From positions 1 through 21,274 of the IMG/VR virus record IMGVR_UViG_3300025889_001125: 21,274 nucleotides of DNA. The stretch is one strand, 5' to 3'. Every line of letters begins with the position of its first letter. Positions within the stretch are counted from its first letter, which is position 1. The position numbers and the translations under genes are program-made. Below, one piece after another: positions 13,372 through 18,977 of the stretch. The DNA comes from a virus. The notes under the pieces are model-generated. The model made no database searches and had not been told where the DNA came from. It saw nothing but the letters and a program-made list of their open reading frames with translations.

Positions 13372-13378
13372 AGACCCT

Positions 13379-13561
13379 ATGATACACGAAGAAGACATTA
13401 AAAGACAAGAAGACCCAAAGATTAGAAGACTCAAGGCATTAGCAAAAGCATGTTCCAATGCTCAACTTGACTCTTTCAAAAATTTATGGTATAATAAACT
13501 AATGCAACTTGCTAAACAATACAACATGACAGATTATGTTACGAGAAAGCTGATACACTAA
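13379..13561 (+). CDS. Small hypothetical protein, leaderless
   Basis: Product of 60 residues, basic and helical (IRRLKALAKACSNAQLDSFK; NKLMQLAKQYNMTDYVTRKL), not recognised. ATG 13379 is 7 bases after the -10 box, so the message begins at or one base before the start codon. There is no room for a Shine-Dalgarno and no other in-frame ATG until late in the gene. The stop overlaps the next start (TAATG). Confidence 0.7.
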   Translation: MIHEEDIKRQEDPKIRRLKALAKACSNAQLDSFKNLWYNKLMQLAKQYNMTDYVTRKLIH

Positions 13562-14139
13562 TGAATATTTTTTACGTTGACAAAGACCCGAAGACAGCGG
13601 CTAAGATGATGTGTGATAAACATATTATCAAAATGATACTAGAGTCTGCTCAGATGTTATGTACTGCTAAAAGAGTACTTGACGGCACAGAATATTTTGA
13701 TACTACAAAGAATGGTCGTAAGATTAAAAGATGGCGACTAGATAATTCTAACGAAGAAGCAATAGTTTACAAGGCAGGTTGGTTAGGTCACCCTAGTACA
13801 CAATGGGTACTAAAGTCAGCATATAATTACAAGTGGTTATTCAATCACTTCATAGCACTAAACGAAGAATACAAATTAAGATGGCAAAAAGATACAGACC
13901 ATGTATCAATAACTAAACTTGCTGATCTACTAAAACACCCACCTAAAAATGCACCATTGAATGTAATTGCTACAGACGCTACACCAGCAATGCCAGATCA
14001 TTGTAAGATACCAGGCGATGTTGTAGGTTCGTATCGTAAGTATTACATATTAGAAAAAGTAAGATTTGCTAAATGGGAAAAACATGGTGCAGTTATGCCT
14101 GATTGGTTCAAACAAGGTATAGAACAAAATGCCAGGTAA
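13561..14139 (+). CDS. Conserved phage protein, possibly pyrimidine-dimer-glycosylase-like family
   Basis: Product of 192 residues. MNIFYVDKDPKTAAKMMCDK, then HIIKMILESAQMLCTAKRVL, then G-H-P-S-T-Q-W-V with SAYNYKWLFNHFIALNEEY, then AMPDHCKIPGDVVGSYRKYY and FAKWEKH. This order is common in T4-like and other phages; such proteins are often annotated as related to the pyrimidine dimer DNA glycosylase (Pyr_excise) family, but I cannot confirm catalytic residues, so treat the function as open. Conserved His, Lys and Glu in the first helix (DKHIIKMILES) suggest an enzyme. The start overlaps the upstream stop. Confidence 0.7.
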   Translation: MNIFYVDKDPKTAAKMMCDKHIIKMILESAQMLCTAKRVLDGTEYFDTTKNGRKIKRWRLDNSNEEAIVYKAGWLGHPSTQWVLKSAYNYKWLFNHFIALNEEYKLRWQKDTDHVSITKLADLLKHPPKNAPLNVIATDATPAMPDHCKIPGDVVGSYRKYYILEKVRFAKWEKHGAVMPDWFKQGIEQNAR

Positions 14140-14272
14140 GTGGGACGGTAAAAGTAGGATACCTACTCAACTATACAAAGATAATTACGACAGAATATTT
14201 GGTAAGAAGGATGATAAAAGAAAGAATACAACAAAAAGGCGAAGACCTAAAAATGTTGCAAGGACACGATAG
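14129..14272 (+). CDS. 47-residue basic conserved peptide
   Basis: Product of 47 residues beginning MPGKWDGKSRIPTQLYKDNY, then DRIFGKK and a very basic tail (KRKNTTKRRRPKNVARTR). The M-P-G-K-W-D-G-K-S-R start is one I associate with a tiny conserved protein of marine T4-like phages. It overlaps the preceding gene by 11 bases and the SufE-like gene by 20, filling the only space between them. The tail suggests nucleic-acid binding. Confidence 0.6.
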   Translation: MPGKWDGKSRIPTQLYKDNYDRIFGKKDDKRKNTTKRRRPKNVARTR

Positions 14273-14615
14273 ACTTGCATATTTAATTGACATTGCCAAA
14301 GACGTAGAATCACTACCACAAGAATTAAGAACAGATCAAAATAGAATACGAGGGTGTGCTAGTAATCTATGGTTGATTGGTGGAGCAAAAGAAGATAATA
14401 CAATGATATATAAAATAGACGCTGACGCATTTATAACAAAAGGCACAGCGAAATTAGTAACAGACCTAGTCAATGGTTGTCCTAGAGATGAAGTGGCTGC
14501 TCTTACTATAGAGGATTTTTTACCTTTAGGTGTTAGAGAACTACTTACAATGCAAAGACAGAATGGTTTAGGGTCATTAATACAGAGGATAGTAGATATA
14601 GCAAATACTAAATAA
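14253..14615 (+). CDS. SufE-like iron-sulfur assembly sulfur acceptor
   Basis: Product of 120 residues from ATG 14253. The frame is open back to a TTG at 14103, but the upstream part overlaps a plausible separate gene and does not look like SufE; ATG 14211 is a second alternative. Family landmarks: RLAYLIDIAKDVESLP, then RTDQNRIRGCASNLWL with the sulfur-accepting Cys at C35, then the VTDLVNGCPRDEVAAL helix and IQRIVDIAN. SufE takes persulfide from the desulfurase SufS for Fe-S cluster building. No SufS is in the window, so it would work with a host desulfurase, perhaps to raise Fe-S output during infection. Confidence 0.88.
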   Translation: MLQGHDRLAYLIDIAKDVESLPQELRTDQNRIRGCASNLWLIGGAKEDNTMIYKIDADAFITKGTAKLVTDLVNGCPRDEVAALTIEDFLPLGVRELLTMQRQNGLGSLIQRIVDIANTK

Positions 14616-14619
14616 TATT

Positions 14620-15000
14620 ATGAATAATACAACAGATTTTATACAATTAAATATGAACTTTTTGAATGATATTCAAAGTTACCATTGGCAAACAGAGTCA
14701 TATTCTGAGCATGAAAGTACAGGTGAATATTATGAAAAGTTTAGTAAATTAAATGACGAGTTTGTAGAAACTTGGCAAGGCAAATCAGGTACTAGAATTA
14801 AGTTTAGTGCTGAATTAAGACCTGGCATAATGAATTACGCTGACAATGGTCAAGTTAAAGGTGAAGTACAAAAACAAGTAGCACGAATAACGAAGATTGC
14901 AGAAAACAGCAAAGTAAAAGGTCAAATGGATTTAGAAAGCATACTTGAAGATATGCTTTTAACAACTAATCAGTTATTGTTTCATCTAACATTAAAATAA
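14620..15000 (+). CDS. DUF5856-like phage protein, ferritin/Dps-like helix pattern
   Basis: Product of 126 residues, all helical. LNDIQSYHWQTESYSEHEST, then G-E-Y-Y-E-K-F-S-K-L-N-D-E-F-V-E-T-W-Q-G-K, and a last long helix (ESILEDMLLTTNQLLFHLTL). The H-W-Q-T ... H ... L-x-D-x-F-x-E pattern resembles the first helices of Dps/ferritin-like proteins and the DUF5856 family of marine phages. Metal binding is possible but not shown. Four bases after the SufE-like gene. Confidence 0.65.
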   Translation: MNNTTDFIQLNMNFLNDIQSYHWQTESYSEHESTGEYYEKFSKLNDEFVETWQGKSGTRIKFSAELRPGIMNYADNGQVKGEVQKQVARITKIAENSKVKGQMDLESILEDMLLTTNQLLFHLTLK

Positions 15001-15315
15001 ATGCCCATATACACATTTACAAATAAAAGAACTGGTAAAGAGTTTACCGAAATGATGACTATTGACGAGAGGGAAAAGTATCTTAAAAAGAACAAACACA
15101 TCAAGCAAAATATATCAGGCATAAGAATTGTTGCAGGTGTAAGTGGCGCTAGTTATAGATCAGATAGTGGTTGGAAAGAAACATTATCAAAAGTAGCAGA
15201 AGCACACCCAATGAGTGCTTTAGCAAATGAAATGGGAACAAAGTCAACAAAACAAATCAAAACAGAGCAAGTTATGAAAAAACACAAGGCTAGACAAAGT
15301 GCAAAATCTAAATAA
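15001..15315 (+). CDS. Conserved phage protein, FmdB-like fold without the cysteines
   Basis: Product of 104 residues. The start MPIYTFTNKRTGKEFTEMMT with DEREKYLKKNKHIKQ looks like FmdB-type zinc ribbons, but the metal Cys are absent, as is usual for this family in T4-like phages. The middle is Gly/Ser-rich and the C-terminus very basic (KKHKARQSAKSK). It begins directly after the previous stop with no obvious ribosome site of its own. Function unknown. Confidence 0.7.
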   Translation: MPIYTFTNKRTGKEFTEMMTIDEREKYLKKNKHIKQNISGIRIVAGVSGASYRSDSGWKETLSKVAEAHPMSALANEMGTKSTKQIKTEQVMKKHKARQSAKSK

Positions 15316-15320
15316 TATAG

Positions 15321-15393
15321 GGGTGCAGAGCGAGCAACTGAAAAACAACGGTCGTATACCAGAGTCTAATAAGTCAATCCGCTCATTGCACCT
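15321..15393 (+). ncRNA. Candidate 73-nt structured RNA or leader element
   Basis: GGGTGCA (15321-15327) pairs with TGCACCT (15387-15393), one G-U, and directly inside it GAGCG (15328-15332) pairs with CGCTC (15380-15384), leaving only a 2-base bulge: 12 bp in all. The 47-base interior has only weak pairings. It fills the 99-base gap between two genes and ends 14 bases before AAGGAG of the gene at 15415. Local G+C is above the surroundings. It has a tRNA-like length and outer stem but no D, anticodon or T arms. Confidence 0.5.
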
Positions 15394-15414
15394 ACCTAAA
15401 CAAGGAGAAAACTA

Positions 15415-15804
15415 ATGGCAGACATACCTGATTTTATGAGGGAGTTTGATACCGATGTAGATTATGGTTTTACTCCTGTATCAAAGAAACCAGTTGAAGA
15501 CACACCAGCAATAGATCCGAAGGTTGTAGAAGACTCTAATTTAGAGATTGCAAAAGTTAAAGCAGACGTAGGCGATATAAAGTCTATGATGAATGAGATT
15601 ATGCAAATTGTAGCAGAGAAAGATTCTGTTAACAAAGAGATACAGGACGCTGACGTATCAGCGAGATTTAAAGAGATTGAAAAGACTATACTACCGTTTT
15701 TGTATAATCTTTCAAAAACCAACGAACCTTATATACATTGGCCTAATAGAGGACCAATTATTAAGGCACAGATGGATAAAATATTAAAACTTACAAGGGG
15801 ATAA
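15415..15804 (+). CDS. Conserved hypothetical phage protein
   Basis: Product of 129 residues. Acidic start MADIPDFMREFDTDVDYGFT, a Pro-rich linker, a coiled-coil middle (KVKADVGDIKSMMNEIMQIV ... RFKEIEKTILPFL) and a conserved end, YIHWPNRGPIIKAQMDKILK. The end motif, Y-I-H-W-P-N-R, recurs in marine T4-like phages. Function not known. A strong AAGGAG lies upstream of ATG 15415, behind the structured element at 15321. Confidence 0.75.
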   Translation: MADIPDFMREFDTDVDYGFTPVSKKPVEDTPAIDPKVVEDSNLEIAKVKADVGDIKSMMNEIMQIVAEKDSVNKEIQDADVSARFKEIEKTILPFLYNLSKTNEPYIHWPNRGPIIKAQMDKILKLTRG

Positions 15805-15805
15805 T

Positions 15806-15979
15806 ATGTTAGAAGTAAAAGCTCATCACAAAGAATTAAAACGAGCGGTGAATGAAATTGAAGATAAAAGAAAACAAGACAGATCAACTAAATTATGGTA
15901 CGATATAAGAACCTTAAAGAAAATAAAACTTATAGCAAAGGATAAATTAAATGCAACTAAGCAAAAACTTTTCGCTTAA
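15806..15979 (+). CDS. Small helical protein, YdcH/DUF465-like
   Basis: Product of 57 residues. AHHKELKRAVNEIEDKRK is one helix, and IRTLKKIKLIAKDKLNATK a second, with the L-K-K-x-K-L-x-x-K-D pattern of the YdcH/DUF465 family. These are short antiparallel coiled coils of unknown function, found in bacteria and T4-like phages. AGGGG precedes ATG 15806, and the gene overlaps the peptidase gene by 29 bases. Confidence 0.65.
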   Translation: MLEVKAHHKELKRAVNEIEDKRKQDRSTKLWYDIRTLKKIKLIAKDKLNATKQKLFA

Positions 15980-16421
15980 AGAACTAACTGCTTCTCAAAC
16001 AGCAGATAGACATGGGATTAGTAATAATCCAAGCGAAGATCATATGGATAACTTAAAGAAGCTATGTGATAATGTTCTACAAAAAGTTAGAGATCATTAT
16101 GGCAAAGTGGTATCTGTATCTTCAGGATATAGAAGTCCTGAACTATGTTTAAAAATAGGTTCAAGTGCAAAATCACAGCACGCAAAAGGTCAAGCCGCGG
16201 ATTTTGAAATCTTTGGCGTGCCGAATGCTGAACTAGCAAAATACATCATTGACTCGTTAGATTTTGACCAGTTGATATTAGAATATCATAATCCAGAAGA
16301 GCCTAACAGCGGTTGGATTCATTGTTCGTACAAGAATGCTGAAGACAACAGAAAACAAGTATTAAGAGCATACAGAAATGATGATGGTAAGACGGTATAT
16401 GAACCGTACGATCCCAGCTGA
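15951..16421 (+). CDS. Peptidase M15 family protein (peptidoglycan D,D-peptidase type)
   Basis: Product of 156 residues with the M15A/VanY-like zinc site: SSGYRSPELC, then S-x-H77-A-K-G-Q-A-A-D84 (SQHAKGQAADFEIFG), and H124 in GWIHCSY; E111 (LILEYH) is the likely general base. The start SKNFSLKELTASQTADRHGI is typical of the Peptidase_M15_3 type. These enzymes cut peptidoglycan cross-links or stem peptides. No signal peptide is seen, so it needs a holin to reach the wall or acts in the virion. With the glucosaminidase at 12452 the window has two wall-cutting activities. The frame continues 25 codons past the TGA stop. Confidence 0.9.
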   Translation: MQLSKNFSLKELTASQTADRHGISNNPSEDHMDNLKKLCDNVLQKVRDHYGKVVSVSSGYRSPELCLKIGSSAKSQHAKGQAADFEIFGVPNAELAKYIIDSLDFDQLILEYHNPEEPNSGWIHCSYKNAEDNRKQVLRAYRNDDGKTVYEPYDPS

Positions 16422-16499
16422 GCGTTTGAACGTCTTAATAATGATAAAAAACTAGAGCAAGATAAGATCATAGATCAATATATGCAGAAAGGTATATGA
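16422..16499 (+). other. In-frame open extension after the M15 peptidase stop
   Basis: After the TGA at 16419-16421 the same frame stays open for 25 codons to TGA 16497-16499 and reads as protein-like, charged and helical (AFERLNNDKKLEQDKIIDQY). There is no start codon of its own except a late ATG. It may be readthrough, a recent nonsense mutation, or chance. Confidence 0.35.
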
Positions 16500-16500
16500 G

Positions 16501-17058
16501 GTGAAGACGGTTATATTATTAATAGATTTTAAAGGACATCCTGCCCTCGGTAGCGAATATCTTAACAATAGGAGATATGCCGAGGTGCAGAAAATCTTAA
16601 CAGATACACAAATAGATAGATCAAAAATAATATTTGCAGTTTCCAAAGGCAATAAAGATTTAAAACTTGAAGAACTTAAATTTATGGCTAAACACCTTGA
16701 TATTAAGTATTACGAATATGATTCACATATAACCTTTGAAGATTTACAAAAACAATTACTTCAACACCACAATTTTTTAATGGGTACAGATAATACACAG
16801 ATTATAATTGGTGGAACTAATACAGCAGGTTGTGTTATAAAATCATCTAAACCTATGAACGCAATTAATTCATATATTAAAGGTTATGCAACAACCATAT
16901 ATTTGCCAATGTGTGCTGAATATGAGCAACCAGGTATTAATGATATTGAAAGAACAATGGTGTCTTTAGTTGATGTATATAAATGGATTAAAAAGTATGG
17001 AGCATATAAAATAAAACTTGAAACAAATTATACAGAATTAAATTTACCCAAAAAATGA
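16501..17058 (+). CDS. Isochorismatase-like cysteine hydrolase, paralogue B
   Basis: Product of 185 residues from GTG 16501, with AAAGG 8-12 bases upstream; the start is fixed by alignment to its neighbour (MKTVILLIDF against MNTLILLIDF). D9 (LLIDFKGHP) and C111 (IIIGGTNTAGCV) match the Asp and nucleophile Cys of the isochorismatase fold, followed by the helix-strand INSYIKGYATTIYLPMCAEY. The Lys of the triad is not evident: the region before the last strand is YYEYDSHITFEDL. Paralogues A (3965) and C (17055) share L-I-D-F, I-I-G-G-T-x-x-x-G-C and K/R-G-Y plus M-C-A/D-x-Y. Coupled to paralogue C (ATGA). Substrate unknown. Confidence 0.65.
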   Translation: MKTVILLIDFKGHPALGSEYLNNRRYAEVQKILTDTQIDRSKIIFAVSKGNKDLKLEELKFMAKHLDIKYYEYDSHITFEDLQKQLLQHHNFLMGTDNTQIIIGGTNTAGCVIKSSKPMNAINSYIKGYATTIYLPMCAEYEQPGINDIERTMVSLVDVYKWIKKYGAYKIKLETNYTELNLPKK

Positions 17059-17729
17059 ATACACTTATATTATTAATAGACTTTGAGGGTGAAAAAGAAT
17101 TACAAGATCAGAATTACCTACACAAAAGATATCTTGCTTTAGCGAACATATTATCTAATAGATACATAGATAGAGAAAAATGTTTAGTTGTCTTTAATAC
17201 TTACAATAAACAGAAATCATGGATAAATCAATGGTCTAAACCACTTGATGAAAAATTAAGAGCATTAAGTAAATTTGCATGGATTAATAAATGGCAAGTA
17301 TTTGAAACATCAAAAGAAACTCAAACTGAAGATGGCTCAATAAAAGATATAGATATTGATTTTTTTATAGACACAATAAACAAAAAAGTATCAAATTTTC
17401 AATTTGATTCTAAAATTACAAAAGTAATAATAGGTGGTACAGAAACATCAGGTTGTTGTTTAGATAGTAAAAAACTAGGTGCCTTAAATTGGGTAAAACG
17501 AGGTTACGATACAACAATATATTTACCTATGATGTGTGATTATTCAACTGAAGGTGATACTTGGTATGAAAAACAACAATGTGGTTTTGTTAGCTTCTGG
17601 AGAACAGTAATTAACTCTAATTTAAGACCTGATTATTATACAAAATTGAGTGTAGAATACAAATATCAATCAATTTTAAAGAAATTACCAATGGTAACAA
17701 AAGATAAAAAAGTTGATCCATTAGCTTGA
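17055..17729 (+). CDS. Isochorismatase-like cysteine hydrolase, paralogue C
   Basis: Product of 224 residues, the longest of the three. D9 (LLIDFEGEK), then an insert of about 25 residues with many Trp and Lys (NKQKSWINQW; SKFAWINKWQV), then VIIGGTETSGCCLD with the nucleophile at C134, LNWVKRGYDTTIYLPMMCDY, and a C-terminal extension of about 45 residues (FWRTVINSNLRPDYYTKLS). A second Cys directly follows the nucleophile. Clear homologue of paralogue B, with which it overlaps (ATGA); the pair probably arose by tandem duplication and then diverged. Its TGA stop lies inside the -35 box of the next promoter. Confidence 0.65.
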   Translation: MNTLILLIDFEGEKELQDQNYLHKRYLALANILSNRYIDREKCLVVFNTYNKQKSWINQWSKPLDEKLRALSKFAWINKWQVFETSKETQTEDGSIKDIDIDFFIDTINKKVSNFQFDSKITKVIIGGTETSGCCLDSKKLGALNWVKRGYDTTIYLPMMCDYSTEGDTWYEKQQCGFVSFWRTVINSNLRPDYYTKLSVEYKYQSILKKLPMVTKDKKVDPLA

Positions 17730-17754
17730 CAATATTGACAAATTGTGATATAAT
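17726..17754 (+). promoter_or_regulatory. Sigma70-type promoter (TTGACA-17-TATAAT, extended -10)
   Basis: TTGACA at 17726-17731 (a second TTGACA at 17735 is too close), 17-base spacer, TATAAT at 17749-17754 preceded by TGA. TTGTGATATAAT is shared with the promoter at 19124. It drives the nuclease gene at 17786, which has GGAAAGG upstream. Confidence 0.88.
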
Positions 17755-17785
17755 AATTATATAAATTTATACGGAAAGGTATATT

Positions 17786-18487
17786 ATGTTTAAACATGTT
17801 AAATTGAATGAAGAAGTATTGCCTAAATCGTTAGGTGTGAAAGGCAAGAATCAAAACGGTGTAAGATATTATACTATTGATGGTGTTAATATGCCTTCCG
17901 TTACATCTATACTAGGACAAATACCCGAAAAACAAGCAGGTCTACAGGCATGGCGAAATGCAGTTGGTGAGAAAATGGCTAACTACATATCAACGTCTGC
18001 TGTCAATAGAGGTAAGACAACTCATACCTTGATTGAGAATCACTTGAACAACGAAGACGAGAAGTCGGTAGGTATAACTGCTGTTACACCACTAGGTCTT
18101 TTTAGAATTATTAAACCATATCTTGCTAGAATAGATAACATACATTGCCTAGAAGAATACCTATACTCAAAAGAAATAAGTGTTGCAGGTCAGGTAGATT
18201 GTATTGCTGAGTATAGAGGTAAACTATCAGTTATTGATTTTAAGACCTCTACAAAGAAAAGGGATGCCAATTACAATTATGCTAACTTTTTACAATGTTC
18301 GGCATATGCAAAAATGTATGAAGAGCTATACCCAAATCACAAAATAGAACAAACTGTTATATTAGCCACATGTGAAGATGGTTTTGTACAAGAATGGATA
18401 CATACCGAAGATAAAATCAAAGAACACCAAGAGTTATTTTATAAACACACTAAAGACTTTTTTAACAGAAATAATATAAATAGTTAA
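17786..18487 (+). CDS. PD-(D/E)XK nuclease, Cas4/RecB-like exonuclease
   Basis: Product of 233 residues. Nuclease landmarks: R-G-K-x-x-H80-T-L-I-E (core helix), EEYLYSKEISVAGQVDCIAE with D138, then LSVIDFKTSTKK with D151-x-K153, and a later LQCSAYAKMYEEL helix. The order H ... G-x-V-D ... D-F-K-T-S ... Q-x-x-A-Y is the RecB/Cas4-type exonuclease layout, without the Cas4 Fe-S Cys cluster. The N-terminal segment (YYTIDGVNMPSVTSIL) is typical of the phage version. Probable role in recombination or host DNA breakdown. It is transcribed from its own strong promoter. Confidence 0.88.
   Translation: MFKHVKLNEEVLPKSLGVKGKNQNGVRYYTIDGVNMPSVTSILGQIPEKQAGLQAWRNAVGEKMANYISTSAVNRGKTTHTLIENHLNNEDEKSVGITAVTPLGLFRIIKPYLARIDNIHCLEEYLYSKEISVAGQVDCIAEYRGKLSVIDFKTSTKKRDANYNYANFLQCSAYAKMYEELYPNHKIEQTVILATCEDGFVQEWIHTEDKIKEHQELFYKHTKDFFNRNNINS
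18475..18482 (+). promoter_or_regulatory. Perfect T4-type late promoter box (TATAAATA)
   Basis: TATAAATA at the very end of the nuclease gene, about 82 bases before ATG 18564. It matches the T4 late consensus exactly and would transcribe the periplasmic protein and the tmRNA. An identical octamer at 1203 is inside nrdA and is probably chance. Confidence 0.5.
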
Positions 18488-18563
18488 TAAAGAGTCAATA
18501 GTTGAATTAATAAAAAAGGCGATTTATATATCCTACTTGCGACCATAACAGCTAAAGGGAAAT

Positions 18564-18899
18564 ATGAAAAAAATATTAATAGTTTTAAGTATATTATTTG
18601 CAACTGTAGTTTATGCCGAGCATGAAGAATTTAGTAATGAAGTTTATATGCAACAGGTACCTGCTTTATGTGGTACAGTAAATGCTATACAAACTTATGT
18701 TGATCATTATAAATTTAAACCATATCACTTAACACTAGGTAGAACAGGTATGGTAGAAGATGGTGAACCAGTTTATATGATAACTTATATGGTAAATGAA
18801 GATAATACACAATCAATTGCTGTATTAGATATACCAAGTGGACTTGAAAGATGTATTTTATTTCATACATTTGATTTAGTAGTGCCACAAAAGAATTAA
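18564..18899 (+). CDS. Small periplasmic protein with Sec signal peptide
   Basis: Product of 111 residues. The signal peptide MKKILIVLSILFATVVYA has a predicted cut at VYA/EHE. The mature 93 residues carry two Cys (PALCGTVN and LERCILF), a likely disulfide, and strands (PVYMITYMVN, SIAVLDIPSG). Not recognised; a beta-rich secreted domain. AAAGGG lies 6 bases before the ATG. The gene ends directly before the tmRNA acceptor segment, so both may share a late transcript from TATAAATA at 18475. Confidence 0.75.
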   Translation: MKKILIVLSILFATVVYAEHEEFSNEVYMQQVPALCGTVNAIQTYVDHYKFKPYHLTLGRTGMVEDGEPVYMITYMVNEDNTQSIAVLDIPSGLERCILFHTFDLVVPQKN

Positions 18900-18900
18900 A

Positions 18901-18958
18901 CGTTGAAGGTAAGAGAATACCTGGAGAAGACGTGGCTGCAATGCCACCCACTCCACCA
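18901..18958 (+). ncRNA. ssrA: Two-piece (circularly permuted) tmRNA, acceptor part
   Basis: This is the 3' half of the tRNA-like domain, placed upstream as in permuted ssrA genes. The 3' end is C-C-A at 18956-18958 with discriminator A 18955. The 3' acceptor strand CCACTCC (18948-18954) pairs all seven bases with GGGGTGG at 18978-18984, giving a G3-U70 wobble, the alanine identity mark. The T-arm is GTGGC (18932-18936) / GCCAC (18943-18947) around TGCAAT, with GAC before it as in other tmRNAs; the loop is one base short. GGTAAG (18908-18913) can pair with CTTACT (19010-19015) as a P2-like stem. The 5' end is approximate. 18959-18977 is the intervening segment. Confidence 0.85.
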
Positions 18959-18977
18959 TTTAAACAATGAAATTTAA

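Noticed and set aside
14103-14252. N-terminal extension of the SufE-like gene back to TTG 14103
   Set aside because: The added 50 residues do not resemble SufE and overlap the better-supported 47-residue gene at 14129.
15321-15393. tRNA gene
   Set aside because: The length and outer 7-bp stem fit, but there is no D-arm, anticodon arm or T-loop sequence, and a 2-base bulge follows the outer stem.
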